The notes under the pieces: generated by a model
Seen by the model: only the letters and a program-made list of their open reading frames with translations
Told to the model about the DNA's origin: nothing
The model's database searches: none
Assembly (NCBI RefSeq): GCF_900148495.1
Contig: NZ_FTRU01000008.1
Location: forward strand, 1,426,001-1,490,000
Direction of reading: 5' to 3'
Length of the DNA: 64,000 nucleotides
DNA from: Negativibacillus massiliensis
Lineage (GTDB): Bacteria > Bacillota > Clostridia > Oscillospirales > Ruminococcaceae
In this document: piece by piece, positions 1 to 8,192 of the stretch
Layout of the letters: each line of letters starts with the position of its first letter
Numbering within the stretch: the stretch's first letter is position 1
Translations under genes and position numbers: made by a program

Positions 1-1
1 G

Positions 2-445
2 GGAGAAAACATCACAATGGCTCCTGTTCTGCTGGGAAAGAAAAAACAGAACGAAGCTGTCGAGATGGCAAAAGAACTGTTAAATAAAGTTGGTCTTTCC
101 AGCAAGTATGATGAATACCCACAGCGCCTTTCCGGTGGTCAGAAACAGCGTCTTGCCATTGTTCGTGCATTGGCAATGGAACCGGACGTAATGCTGTTTG
201 ACGAACCAACTTCCGCACTTGACCCTGAGATGGTTGGTGAAGTTTTAAACGTTATCAAAAGCCTTGTAAAAGATGGTATGACCACCGTAATCGTAACACA
301 TGAAATGGGCTTTGCAAGAGAAGTTTCTGACCGTGTATTCTTTATGGATGACGGTATTCTGGCTGAAAAAGGTTCTCCGGACGAAATCTTCTCCCATCCA
401 CAAAATCCAAGAACCAAGGAATTCTTGAGCAAGGTTCTGTACTAG
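2..445 (+). CDS. Polar amino acid ABC transporter ATPase, 5'-truncated (GlnQ-like)
   Basis: This is the C-terminal part of an ABC ATPase that energises uptake of a polar amino acid. The frame is open to the left window edge (it reads GENITMAP before the first internal Met), so the N-terminus and Walker A lie outside. Visible are the signature LSGGQKQR, Walker [12 protein letters not shown], and the switch region VTHEMGFA. The HEMGFAREV stretch and the closing [14 protein letters not shown] are typical of the GlnQ/HisP family. An M20 amidohydrolase starts 12 bases downstream on the same strand, which suggests one operon importing and cleaving an amino-acid conjugate or dipeptide. The substrate is not readable. 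Confidence 0.93.
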   Translation, partial: GENITMAPVLLGKKKQNEAVEMAKELLNKVGLSSKYDEYPQRLSGGQKQRLAIVRALAMEPDVMLFDEPTSALDPEMVGEVLNVIKSLVKDGMTTVIVTHEMGFAREVSDRVFFMDDGILAEKGSPDEIFSHPQNPRTKEFLSKVLY

Positions 446-457
446 GGGGTTTTCCAA

Positions 458-1906
458 ATGGACAACAAAAAATATCTGGATGTCATCGATCAAAATGCTT
501 CCCTGTTTACCGATGTTTCCGATAAAATCTGGGAATATGCCGAACTTTCCCTGATGGAATTTCAGTCGGCAGAACTCTATTGTAAAGTATTAAAGGATGC
601 CGGATTCAAAGTAGAAACACCGGTTGCCGGCATCAAGACTGCTTTTAAAGCAATCTACGGCAGCGGTAAGCCAGTTATCGGAATTCTGGCTGAATATGAT
701 GCTCTGTCCGGTCTTTCTCAGATCGGCGGAGCTACCGAGCGCAAGGAACTGGTTCCAAACGGCTGTGGTCATGGCTGCGGTCACAATATGCTGGGTGCAG
801 GCGCTATGGCAGCTGCTTTCGCTGTCAAAAAATATCTGGAAGACGGCCATTCCGGAACCGTTATCTTCTATGGTTGTCCTGGTGAAGAAGGCGGCGCAGC
901 CAAAGCATTTATGGCACGTGACCGCATCTGGAAAGAACTGGACGCTGCTCTGACCTGGCATCCAAGCAGTGTTAATCAGGTTACTTCGGGAACCTGCAAC
1001 ACCTGTATCCAGGTAGAATATAAATTTACCGGCGTAGCTTCCCATGCATCCGGTGCACCGGAACTGGGACGTTCAGCACTGGACGCTGTGGAACTGATGA
1101 ATGTTGGTGTACAGTTCCTGCGTGAACACATGCCGGACAGTGCAAGAATCCATTACGCTATCACTGATGCAGGCGGCAACTCTCCAAACGTAGTTCAGCC
1201 ACACGCTCAGGTATTGTACATGGTTCGTTCCCAGCTTGCAAAAGACGCACTAGCACTGGAAAAACGGGTGGACAAAATTGCAGAAGGCGCTGCCCTGATG
1301 ACAGAAACCAGCGTAAAGAAACGCTTTATTGATGGATGTTCCAACACCGTTCCAAACATGGTTCTGGAAACTCTGCTCTGGAAAAACTTCAATGAAGTTG
1401 GTGTTCCTACCTATACTAAAGAGGAAGAAGAATATGCAAAAGCAATTATCTCCTCTTATGAAATGACAAACGACGACCTCCCTGGCGACGCTTGCGACGA
1501 AAGCGAAGAGATCGCTGCATGGGTCGACAAGGTAAGCCAGCATGCAACCATTCCGCTCAACAACTTCCTGATCCCATACCACTTCAGCACCCGTCAGAGA
1601 ATGGGTTCCACCGATGTTGGTGATGTCAGCTGGTTGGTCCCAACCGCACAGATCAATGTTGTTACCTTCCCTTCCAAAGCACCTGGTCACAGCTGGCAGA
1701 ATGTCTCCTGTGGAAAGACCTCCATCGGTCACAAGGGTCTGCTTACTGCTGGAAAGGTACTGGCTGCAACAGCAATTGAGCTGTTTGAGAATCCTCGTTA
1801 CCTGGAACAGGCAAAAGAGGAATTTGAAAAACGTGCAGCAGGCGGTTATTATTGTCCTGTTCCGGATGACGCTGTTCCAACCGTTGTCGGCGGAAAAATG
1901 GACTAA
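458..1906 (+). CDS. M20 family amidohydrolase, AbgB-like
   Basis: A 482-residue zinc amidohydrolase related to the B subunit of p-aminobenzoyl-glutamate hydrolase and to M20D peptidases, which split an amide bond of an acyl- or aryl-amino acid. The metal-binding stretch GCGHGCGHNMLG lies near residue 105 and the catalytic acid segment GCPGEEGG near residue 140. A dimerisation domain begins around residue 185 and the late metal ligand region includes PGHSWQ. The start follows AGGGGG with good spacing. It sits 12 bases after an amino-acid ABC ATPase, so the substrate may be what that transporter imports. Length fits the AbgB family. True specificity for aminobenzoyl-glutamate is not shown. Confidence 0.9.
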   Translation: MDNKKYLDVIDQNASLFTDVSDKIWEYAELSLMEFQSAELYCKVLKDAGFKVETPVAGIKTAFKAIYGSGKPVIGILAEYDALSGLSQIGGATERKELVPNGCGHGCGHNMLGAGAMAAAFAVKKYLEDGHSGTVIFYGCPGEEGGAAKAFMARDRIWKELDAALTWHPSSVNQVTSGTCNTCIQVEYKFTGVASHASGAPELGRSALDAVELMNVGVQFLREHMPDSARIHYAITDAGGNSPNVVQPHAQVLYMVRSQLAKDALALEKRVDKIAEGAALMTETSVKKRFIDGCSNTVPNMVLETLLWKNFNEVGVPTYTKEEEEYAKAIISSYEMTNDDLPGDACDESEEIAAWVDKVSQHATIPLNNFLIPYHFSTRQRMGSTDVGDVSWLVPTAQINVVTFPSKAPGHSWQNVSCGKTSIGHKGLLTAGKVLAATAIELFENPRYLEQAKEEFEKRAAGGYYCPVPDDAVPTVVGGKMD

Positions 1907-1963
1907 TTTCTTTGATTCTTTCGTACATTACTTTATACTCTCTTATTTTACTCTCCTTTATGT

Positions 1964-1995
1964 AAAACCCCCGACAGATAATCGGGGGTTTTCTT
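1964..1995 (+). terminator. Rho-independent terminator after the AbgB-like gene
   Basis: An 11-base stem (1964-1974 with 1982-1992) and a 7-base loop, ending in a T-rich tail. It closes the transporter/amidohydrolase transcript. Confidence 0.85.
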
Positions 1996-2236
1996 ATATT
2001 TAGTATTCCTGCAAGTATGTATGAGAAAAACAAGTCTGATACTGTCAGCAGAAAAATTTCTGTTTCCATCAAAAATCTATAAACTCCCTTTGCAAACAGC
2101 CCTTTTACAAAGCTGATACTCCGCTTTCAAAACTAAAAACGATAACTTCTCTACCCTCCCCATCATCCACCTTTTTCCGTTTTGCCGCATAAGATAGATT
2201 GAACCATTTGGTTTAATACCATTAGGAGGAAATCTT
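1996..2236. other. Intergenic region before the VWA gene
   Basis: No gene is supported here. It holds an imperfect 8-base inverted repeat around 2199-2217 (TTGAACCA then TGGTTTAA) just before the AGGAGG ribosome binding site at 2224-2229 of the VWA gene. I could not settle on a promoter. Confidence 0.4.
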
Positions 2237-3619
2237 ATGGGCATCATTAGTTCCAATAAAAAAATTAACGTTGATACCATGAAGTGTGACGGAACCGCCA
2301 GAGTTTCTCTTGCTATCACCGCCGCACCTGATATTTTAGAAAATCCCGCCGACATCGTTCTGGTGCTGGATCGTTCCGGCAGCATGAGCGGAACTCCGCT
2401 TGCCAGCATGAAGGAAGGCGCCAAAACCTTCATCGATATCATTGATGAAGCAACTGATGGGAACAAGGATGGACAGATCGGCTCTGGCAGCCGCATCGGT
2501 ATTGTCAGCTTTTCGGACACCGCTACGGTCAATGCACCGCTTATCACATCGGTCGCTGACCTGAAATCCGCTGTAGACAGTCTGGTTGCCGGCGGCTCCA
2601 CCAACCATGCTGATGCCTTTTTCCAGGCATCCCAGCTCTTCACCATCCCCTCTTCCAGCCAGAAGGTTATCGTCATGTTCACCGACGGTAAAACCACCTC
2701 TGGTTCCCCTCCGCTGCCGGTCGCAGAGGCTGCAAAAGCTTCCGGCATCGTTATCTACTGCATCGGCCTGATTGGTTCGGACGGCATCGATGTCAGTGTC
2801 CTGAATGCCTGGGCAAGTGACCCCGACGCCACCCACGTCGCTGTTACACCTGATGCGGCAGATCTGGAAGAACTGTTTGCCGAACTTGCTGCCAATATCA
2901 GCAAAACCGGTGCTACCAACATTCGTATTGACGAAGTGCTCAACAGTGATTTTTCCATCACCGATATCGGCCAGCCAAACAAAGGTACCGTTTCGATGAG
3001 TGACCCCCAAACCATCATCTGGACCATTCCGGAACTGGGTGTCTCCACAACCGAAAGTGCGCTGCTGGATTTTGGTATTCGCCACATCACCAATACTGCC
3101 GGATTAAAGAAGGTAAATCAGTCCATCACCTATACTGACAATGAAGGCAACGTCGTCATCTTCCCGGACCCTTCTGTCATGGTCGACTGTGATATCGTGA
3201 TCTATCCGGAAGAATGTCCCGAACCGGTTGACCTCTCAGTAGACAACTGCCGTGACGCTTCCATTGTTGACCTTGGGGAAACCTATATGGAATCTCTGGG
3301 ACGAATCGTTGAAGTAAGCGCGACCATCAAAAATATCTGTCCCGGCAAACGTGTCGCGGCTGCCATCATCCTGACCGAAACAGATGAGGAAGGCATGGAA
3401 TATCAGCGCGGCATGAAAACCTTTACAATTCCATCTCATGATGGACCGGGATGTCGGGATGTTCAGCTCAAATGTATCAAATTTGTGCTGCCAGAAGATC
3501 TCAATCCCGATGAACACCCAGAAGGAAGTATCTGTACCAAGCGAAACCTCAAGGCAAGAGTGATTGCAAATCAGCTCGATACCGATTATCGCTGCTGCGA
3601 ATCTGTTGTTACTTTATAA
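2237..3619 (+). CDS. VWA-domain protein without export signal
   Basis: A 460-residue protein with a von Willebrand factor A domain at about residues 38-220. The metal-ion-dependent adhesion site is complete: D45-x-S47-x-S49, T122 in GGSTNH, and D150 in MFTDG. The C-terminal half is a beta-rich, cysteine-containing region with CPEPVD, two CRD motifs and a terminal RCCES. No signal peptide, lipobox or membrane helix is visible, so it is probably cytoplasmic, or surface-deposited by a non-Sec route such as spore coat assembly. I recall similar stand-alone proteins in other Clostridia but know no assigned function. AGGAGG precedes the ATG. It is monocistronic, bounded by terminators on both sides. 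Confidence 0.85.
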   Translation: MGIISSNKKINVDTMKCDGTARVSLAITAAPDILENPADIVLVLDRSGSMSGTPLASMKEGAKTFIDIIDEATDGNKDGQIGSGSRIGIVSFSDTATVNAPLITSVADLKSAVDSLVAGGSTNHADAFFQASQLFTIPSSSQKVIVMFTDGKTTSGSPPLPVAEAAKASGIVIYCIGLIGSDGIDVSVLNAWASDPDATHVAVTPDAADLEELFAELAANISKTGATNIRIDEVLNSDFSITDIGQPNKGTVSMSDPQTIIWTIPELGVSTTESALLDFGIRHITNTAGLKKVNQSITYTDNEGNVVIFPDPSVMVDCDIVIYPEECPEPVDLSVDNCRDASIVDLGETYMESLGRIVEVSATIKNICPGKRVAAAIILTETDEEGMEYQRGMKTFTIPSHDGPGCRDVQLKCIKFVLPEDLNPDEHPEGSICTKRNLKARVIANQLDTDYRCCESVVTL

Positions 3620-3623
3620 GAAC

Positions 3624-3660
3624 AAAAGCCGGAAACACAAATTGTGTTTCCGGCTTTTTT
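3624..3660. terminator. Bidirectional terminator between convergent genes
   Basis: A 16-base perfect stem (3624-3639 with 3643-3658) with A- and T-tracts on either side. It serves the VWA gene (+) and the aldo/keto-reductase-like gene (-). Confidence 0.9.
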
Positions 3661-3669
3661 CAAATTCTG

Positions 3670-4818
3670 TTATCTTGCAAACAGCTCTCTTGCCTTTTTC
3701 ATATTCTCACGAACTTTTACTCCAAACGGGCAATTTGGCTCACATCTTCCGCACATCAGGCAATCTGCTGCTGTCGCATTCAACGACCAGTAGTGCTGCA
3801 TCACCGTTTCCGGTACCTCCGGCTGGCTGCTTGCCAGATCCAAAAACTTCGTAACTGCTGCGATGTCAATGTGTGCCGGACAAGGCTGGCAGTGATTGCA
3901 GTACATGCATCTTCCTGTCATGTTAATCTGATTTCCCGAAGCAAAAATGTGGGCATAGCTGCGTTCCTGTTCGCTGAGCTGGTCATAGCAAACTGCCTGC
4001 AGAACTTCTTCGACACTGTGGCAGCCTACAATTACACACTTCACTCCGTTTCGGTCCAGTGCATACTGAATACACTGCGGAACGGTCATTGCCACACCAA
4101 ACGGGGAGGCTTCTGCACTCAGCAGTGTGCCTGCAGCCAGAGGCTTCATTACTGTGATTGCCACTCCAGCAGACTCACAGTAAGAATAAAGCTCCTGTCT
4201 TGCTTCATCCACAACCCAGCCGTTTTCACCCATACCTTTAAAATCCATCAGATCATTGATGTCGGTCTCCGGGCTTTCCAGGTCATAGGCAGGATTGATA
4301 CTGAACATCAGCACATCAATCAACCCTGTCTCTGCTGCTTTTTTAGCAATATGCGGGTTGTGGGAACTCATTCCAAGATAACGGACAATACCTTTCTCCT
4401 TAAGTTCCTTTGCATATTCTATAATTTCCCCGCCAAACACAGTCTGGAAATCTTCTTCGCTGTCCACATAGTGAATCATTCCAACATCGATATAGTCTGT
4501 CTGCAATCTGTGCAGCAGATCCTCAAAGGAGCGTTTGGTTTTTTCAATATCACGGGTTCGGGTGTACTGCTCATCTTCATAAACGGTACAAAGATGACCC
4601 TGTATCAAAAATTTCTCTCTTCTGCCTTTGAGAGCTGCTCCCAGATGATCGCGGGTTGGAGCCTGCGGCATAAAGATGTCGATATAGTTGACACCGTTTT
4701 GCTCCGCCGCATCTACGATACGGATGCTCTCCTCTTCGCTTAATCCATTAAACCATTCTCCTCCCAGACCAACTTCACTTACTTTCAGTCCGGTTCTTCC
4801 CAGTGTTCTGTATTTCAT
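3670..4818 (-). CDS. Aldo/keto-reductase-fold protein with C-terminal 4Fe-4S domain
   Basis: A 382-residue protein. Residues 1-280 have the aldo/keto reductase barrel (start YRTLGRTGLKVSEVGLGG, strand LQTDYIDVGMIHYVD). Residues about 290-375 form a ferredoxin-like domain with CMYCNHCQPCP and CLMCGRCEPNCP, enough for 4Fe-4S binding. Asp47 and His116 fit two members of the usual tetrad, but the tyrosine position reads MPQAP and the lysine position reads IQGHL, so ordinary carbonyl reduction with NADPH is doubtful. It is transcribed alone and is convergent with the VWA gene. Fold assignment is strong; the reaction is unknown, probably an electron-transfer or oxidoreductase role. Confidence 0.88.
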   Translation of the reverse strand: MKYRTLGRTGLKVSEVGLGGEWFNGLSEEESIRIVDAAEQNGVNYIDIFMPQAPTRDHLGAALKGRREKFLIQGHLCTVYEDEQYTRTRDIEKTKRSFEDLLHRLQTDYIDVGMIHYVDSEEDFQTVFGGEIIEYAKELKEKGIVRYLGMSSHNPHIAKKAAETGLIDVLMFSINPAYDLESPETDINDLMDFKGMGENGWVVDEARQELYSYCESAGVAITVMKPLAAGTLLSAEASPFGVAMTVPQCIQYALDRNGVKCVIVGCHSVEEVLQAVCYDQLSEQERSYAHIFASGNQINMTGRCMYCNHCQPCPAHIDIAAVTKFLDLASSQPEVPETVMQHYWSLNATAADCLMCGRCEPNCPFGVKVRENMKKARELFAR

Positions 4819-4870
4819 TTTTACCGCCTGTTCCTGCCGTTAAAAATCGGCATATATTTTATAACATATT

Positions 4871-6211
4871 TTAATCCAGGGCATGCAGCCAATCTGCCTT
4901 CTTGTAATACCACAAAAATGCCAGAGAGCTTAAGCCCCATGTCAATGGATAAACCCAGTAAAGCATCTGGATGCTGTGTGTCAGCGGCACTGTTATCATC
5001 AAAAATGCTACCCTGACGACACACCAGAAAATCATCATAACCATCATAGGGACAACTGCCTTTCCTGCTCCTCTTAAAATAGCAGATACCGCATGAGAAT
5101 AAGCAAGCAGGAAGAAAAACAGTGCCGATGTCCGGGCTTTCTCCACACCGATTTCCACCACTGCCGGGTTCGAATCGAAAGCAGCGATCAGCTGTGGTGC
5201 AAAAATGAATACCACAACACCGATCAGCTCCGCCAGCAGTGCTGTCATGAAAATCCCAAACCTTGCGCCCTGTTTTGCGCGCTCATGCTGTTTTGCACCC
5301 AGATTCTGGCTGATAAAGGTGGTCATTGCCATCGTGAAACTGGTAATCGGCAAAAAGCCAAACCCTTCAATCTTGGAAAAGGCTCCGACACCTGCCATCG
5401 CCATCTCGCCAAACGAGTTGATGTTGGACTGTACCACTACATTGGCAAGTGCGATAATTGAGTTCTGTATACCAGAAGGCAGACCAAATCGAACAATCTG
5501 TTTGAGCATTTCCCAGTTAAAACGGATTTTTCGCAGGTAAAGTTTCTCACATCCCTTATTTTTCATCAGACGGAACATGCACAAAAATGCACTGAGGAAC
5601 TGGGAGATAATGGTAGCCAGTGCAGCTCCTCCTACTCCTGCATGAAAAACAGCGATAAACAAAATATCCAGCACAACATTGACAATAGAAGAAGCAATCA
5701 GATAATAAAGCGGATGCTTGCTGTCTCCCATTGCCTGCAGCGTTCCAACAAAAATATTGTACATAACTGACCCTAAAGAACCCATAAAATAGATTTGCAG
5801 ATAGGTCAGCGATTCATCCATAACTGCATCCGGTGTTCCCATCCACACCAGAATCTGTGGTGAAAGAAGAACTCCCACCAAAGTCATCAGCACACCTGCA
5901 ACCAGACCAAAAGCTGCGGTGGTGTGAATTGCAATTTGTACGTTCTCATCATCCCTTGCACCAAAATATCGGGAAATGACAACGCCGGCTCCAATGGCGA
6001 TACCACTTAAAAAACCGATCAGCAAGAAGATCAAACTTCCCGAAGAACTGACTGCTGCCAGAGCGTTGCTGCCCAAAAAGTTTCCCACAATCAAAGAGTC
6101 TGCGGTGTTGTACATCTGCTGAAACAGATTTCCCAAAAAGATCGGTAATGCAAAAAAAGTGATTTTTTTCCAAATCGATCCTTCGGTCATTCGTTGCTGT
6201 GTTGCTTCCAT
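4871..6211 (-). CDS. MATE family efflux transporter
   Basis: A 446-residue, 12-helix multidrug and toxin extrusion protein (NorM/DinF superfamily), expected in the inner membrane and driven by Na+ or H+. The N-terminus carries the typical pattern of a short polar head, then LPIFLGNLFQQMYNTADSL, followed by two homologous six-helix halves. It is divergent from an HxlR regulator gene (6348), with a promoter and a palindrome in the 136-base gap, so it is probably the regulator's target. The substrate is not predictable. Confidence 0.92.
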   Translation of the reverse strand: MEATQQRMTEGSIWKKITFFALPIFLGNLFQQMYNTADSLIVGNFLGSNALAAVSSSGSLIFLLIGFLSGIAIGAGVVISRYFGARDDENVQIAIHTTAAFGLVAGVLMTLVGVLLSPQILVWMGTPDAVMDESLTYLQIYFMGSLGSVMYNIFVGTLQAMGDSKHPLYYLIASSIVNVVLDILFIAVFHAGVGGAALATIISQFLSAFLCMFRLMKNKGCEKLYLRKIRFNWEMLKQIVRFGLPSGIQNSIIALANVVVQSNINSFGEMAMAGVGAFSKIEGFGFLPITSFTMAMTTFISQNLGAKQHERAKQGARFGIFMTALLAELIGVVVFIFAPQLIAAFDSNPAVVEIGVEKARTSALFFFLLAYSHAVSAILRGAGKAVVPMMVMMIFWCVVRVAFLMITVPLTHSIQMLYWVYPLTWGLSSLAFLWYYKKADWLHALD

Positions 6212-6268
6212 TTACCTCTTCCTCTCATCCTTGATATTTACAAAGTCTTAAAAAACGATTATACTGTT

Positions 6269-6297
6269 ATTATATTCTTTTTACTCAATCTAAACAA
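6269..6297 (-). promoter_or_regulatory. Sigma-A promoter of the MATE gene
   Basis: TTGTTT (6292-6297), a 17-base spacer, then TATAAT (6269-6274) on the minus strand, about 58 bases before the start codon. Confidence 0.6.
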
Positions 6298-6319
6298 GAA
6301 CGCACTTTTTTTGTAGTTA

Positions 6320-6335
6320 GTGAAATTGATTTCAC
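6320..6335. promoter_or_regulatory. Candidate HxlR operator (palindrome)
   Basis: GTGAAAT-TG-ATTTCAC is a perfect 7-base inverted repeat directly before the ribosome binding site (6339-6344) of the HxlR gene. The position suits autoregulation. No binding evidence exists. Confidence 0.5.
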
Positions 6336-6347
6336 CATGGAGGGATT

Positions 6348-6707
6348 ATGGATAAAATACAGGTAACCTGCGAGATGGAAGTAACCTTAAAAATGATCGG
6401 CGGTAAATGCAAGCCTTTGATTCTGGACTGTCTGATTCGTGACGGAACCAAACGATTCAGTGAATTGATGAGACAGATTACACAGGTTTCCCAGCGCACC
6501 CTGACGAATCAGCTTAGGGAGCTGGAAAACGATGGTCTGATCGAACGAAGAGTATTTGCCGAAGTGCCTCCCAAGGTCGAATATTCCATCACTCCTAAGG
6601 GACGTTCCCTTTCTCCTATTCTGGAACTAATGTGCGACTGGGGAGCAGAAAACATTGATGACCGCTTTGAGATGACCAATCCGCAATGTTCTTCCCATGA
6701 AAAATAA
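6348..6707 (+). CDS. HxlR-family winged-helix regulator
   Basis: A 119-residue transcription factor of the HxlR (MarR-like winged helix) family. Family marks are the early MIGGKCKPLIL, the helix region RFSELMRQITQVSQRTLTNQLRELENDGLI, and the wing PPKVEYSITPKGRSL. Two cysteines (Cys10 and the late QCS) could be redox-sensing, as in some relatives, but Cys10 only roughly matches the usual sensing position. It is divergent from a MATE pump, which it probably controls together with itself. GGAGGG at 6339 decides the start. Confidence 0.9.
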   Translation: MDKIQVTCEMEVTLKMIGGKCKPLILDCLIRDGTKRFSELMRQITQVSQRTLTNQLRELENDGLIERRVFAEVPPKVEYSITPKGRSLSPILELMCDWGAENIDDRFEMTNPQCSSHEK

Positions 6708-6713
6708 TGCAGC

Positions 6714-6745
6714 AAAAAGGAGCAGTCTTTGACTGCTCCTTTTTT
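6714..6745. terminator. Bidirectional terminator
   Basis: A perfect 14-base stem (6714-6727 with 6731-6744) with a TTT loop, between the convergent HxlR and bcp genes. Confidence 0.9.
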
Positions 6746-6754
6746 ATCTTGTAA

Positions 6755-7222
6755 CTATTCTTTTGTCTGCTTTAAATATTCCAGAATCTCAGCAGCATTG
6801 GTATCCGGTTTTACCTTTGGCATCACCTTTTCAATCATACCTTGCTCATCAATCAGGTAGGTGGTGCGCACAACGCCCATGCTTACCTTGCCATACAGCT
6901 TTTTCTCCTGCCATACTCCATAAGCCTCAATTGCCTGAAGCTCCGGGTCAGACAGCAGAATGAACGGAAGATTCTGTTTCTGCACAAACTTTTGGTGGGA
7001 TGCAACCGAATCCTTGCTGATTCCGATAACAACAGCTCCAGCTTCCTCCAGCTCTGCATTGGCTGCTGCAAAAGCGCATGCCTGACGGGTGCAGCCCGGT
7101 GTATTATCCTTTGGATAAAAATATAAAATTACCTTTTTCCCAAAAAAGTCAGACAGACTCACCATCTCTCCGTTTTGATTTGGTAAGGTAAAATCAGGTG
7201 CTTTGGTGTTTGGTTCCAGCAT
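6755..7222 (-). CDS. bcp: Thioredoxin-dependent thiol peroxidase (Bcp/PrxQ)
   Basis: A 155-residue peroxiredoxin that reduces H2O2 and organic peroxides in the cytoplasm. The peroxidatic cysteine is Cys44 in PKDNTPGCT. Cys49, five residues on, is the resolving cysteine of the atypical 2-Cys PrxQ type. The usual APDF start motif and a late VRTTYLID are present, and the length is standard. It follows yaaA by 26 bases with AAAGGGG before the ATG, so the two are probably co-transcribed as a peroxide-defence unit. Confidence 0.95.
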   Translation of the reverse strand: MLEPNTKAPDFTLPNQNGEMVSLSDFFGKKVILYFYPKDNTPGCTRQACAFAAANAELEEAGAVVIGISKDSVASHQKFVQKQNLPFILLSDPELQAIEAYGVWQEKKLYGKVSMGVVRTTYLIDEQGMIEKVMPKVKPDTNAAEILEYLKQTKE

Positions 7223-7248
7223 AATAAATACCCCTTTCTATCTCATGT

Positions 7249-7995
7249 TTATTTTACTTTTAAAAAAACATAGTTTGTACTATCCGAATATTTTTCGGAA
7301 AAACAATATCCTATTCGGGAGAATTCACGCAGTTTTTCTGGCTGTTCGATCTGGTTTTCTGCCATAAAACGCACCATCTCTCCCCGTGCCATCTTGCACA
7401 GTGTTCCTTTTTCTATCACCTTTTCGTCAATCTCTTCCCCAAAAGTACAGGTAATCATACGGATTCCCTCTTTCAGATAACGGCTGACACATCGGCTATA
7501 TTCCTGAGAAGCAAGATTGATGATGGTATCTGTCTGAGAAAACAGCTCATTTGCAATGCTGTCCCCCCAAAAATCATAAAGATCCCGACTTTCCTGTACC
7601 GCAAGCTTTGCCTGCATCTCCAGACGATAGGGAGAAACCCCATCCATCGGACGCACTACTCCATAAAATCCGGACAAAATGCGCAGATGGTTTTGAATGT
7701 ACAAAAGCTCCTGATCATTAAACACCGCAGGTGCCATATGCTGGTACTGAATTCCATCATAGGCTAAGATTGCTGGAGTCAGCACGCCCTCAAGCTTGAT
7801 CTTCCAAAGCTGCTCAAAGCTTGTCTGTGCCAGTTTGTCACTGCACTTCCAAAGTTTTTTCAGTTCCGGAAGATCCTTGTTTTGCAGCTCCTGCAAAAGG
7901 ATCTTTGTCTTTGATAAAAACACCGGCAATCCCTGTTGGGGCAGGCTGTCGGTATCCACATTCATTTTCTTAGCAGGAGAAATAATAATCCTCAT
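7249..7995 (-). CDS. yaaA: Peroxide stress protein YaaA
   Basis: A 248-residue member of the YaaA/UPF0246 family. In E. coli the family limits damage from peroxide by lowering unincorporated iron and binds DNA. Family marks are the start MRIIISPAKKM, the central FYGVVRPMDGVSPYRLEM, and INLASQEYSR. The length is typical. It is first in a two-gene unit with bcp, which agrees with the peroxide role. Confidence 0.93.
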   Translation of the reverse strand: MRIIISPAKKMNVDTDSLPQQGLPVFLSKTKILLQELQNKDLPELKKLWKCSDKLAQTSFEQLWKIKLEGVLTPAILAYDGIQYQHMAPAVFNDQELLYIQNHLRILSGFYGVVRPMDGVSPYRLEMQAKLAVQESRDLYDFWGDSIANELFSQTDTIINLASQEYSRCVSRYLKEGIRMITCTFGEEIDEKVIEKGTLCKMARGEMVRFMAENQIEQPEKLREFSRIGYCFSEKYSDSTNYVFLKVK

Positions 7996-8134
7996 AACTT
8001 TCCTCCTTATGTTTTTTCCTATTGTAGCATATTTTTAAAGAAACAGCTACTGCAACAACATCTTTCCTTTCGTCTTAAATTGAAATGATTTTATCTATCT
8101 TCTTTTTCCCTTTTATCAGTAAAATCTATACAGA

Positions 8135-8162
8135 TTGACTTTTCCCATGGATATTCTATAAT
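8135..8162 (+). promoter_or_regulatory. Sigma-A promoter of the molybdopterin oxidoreductase gene
   Basis: TTGACT (8135-8140), 16 bases, then TATAAT (8157-8162), 30 bases before the ATG, which has GGAGGG at about 8182-8187. Confidence 0.65.
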
Positions 8163-8192
8163 TTTTATCAATAGCTTTTCTGGAGGGATTTT

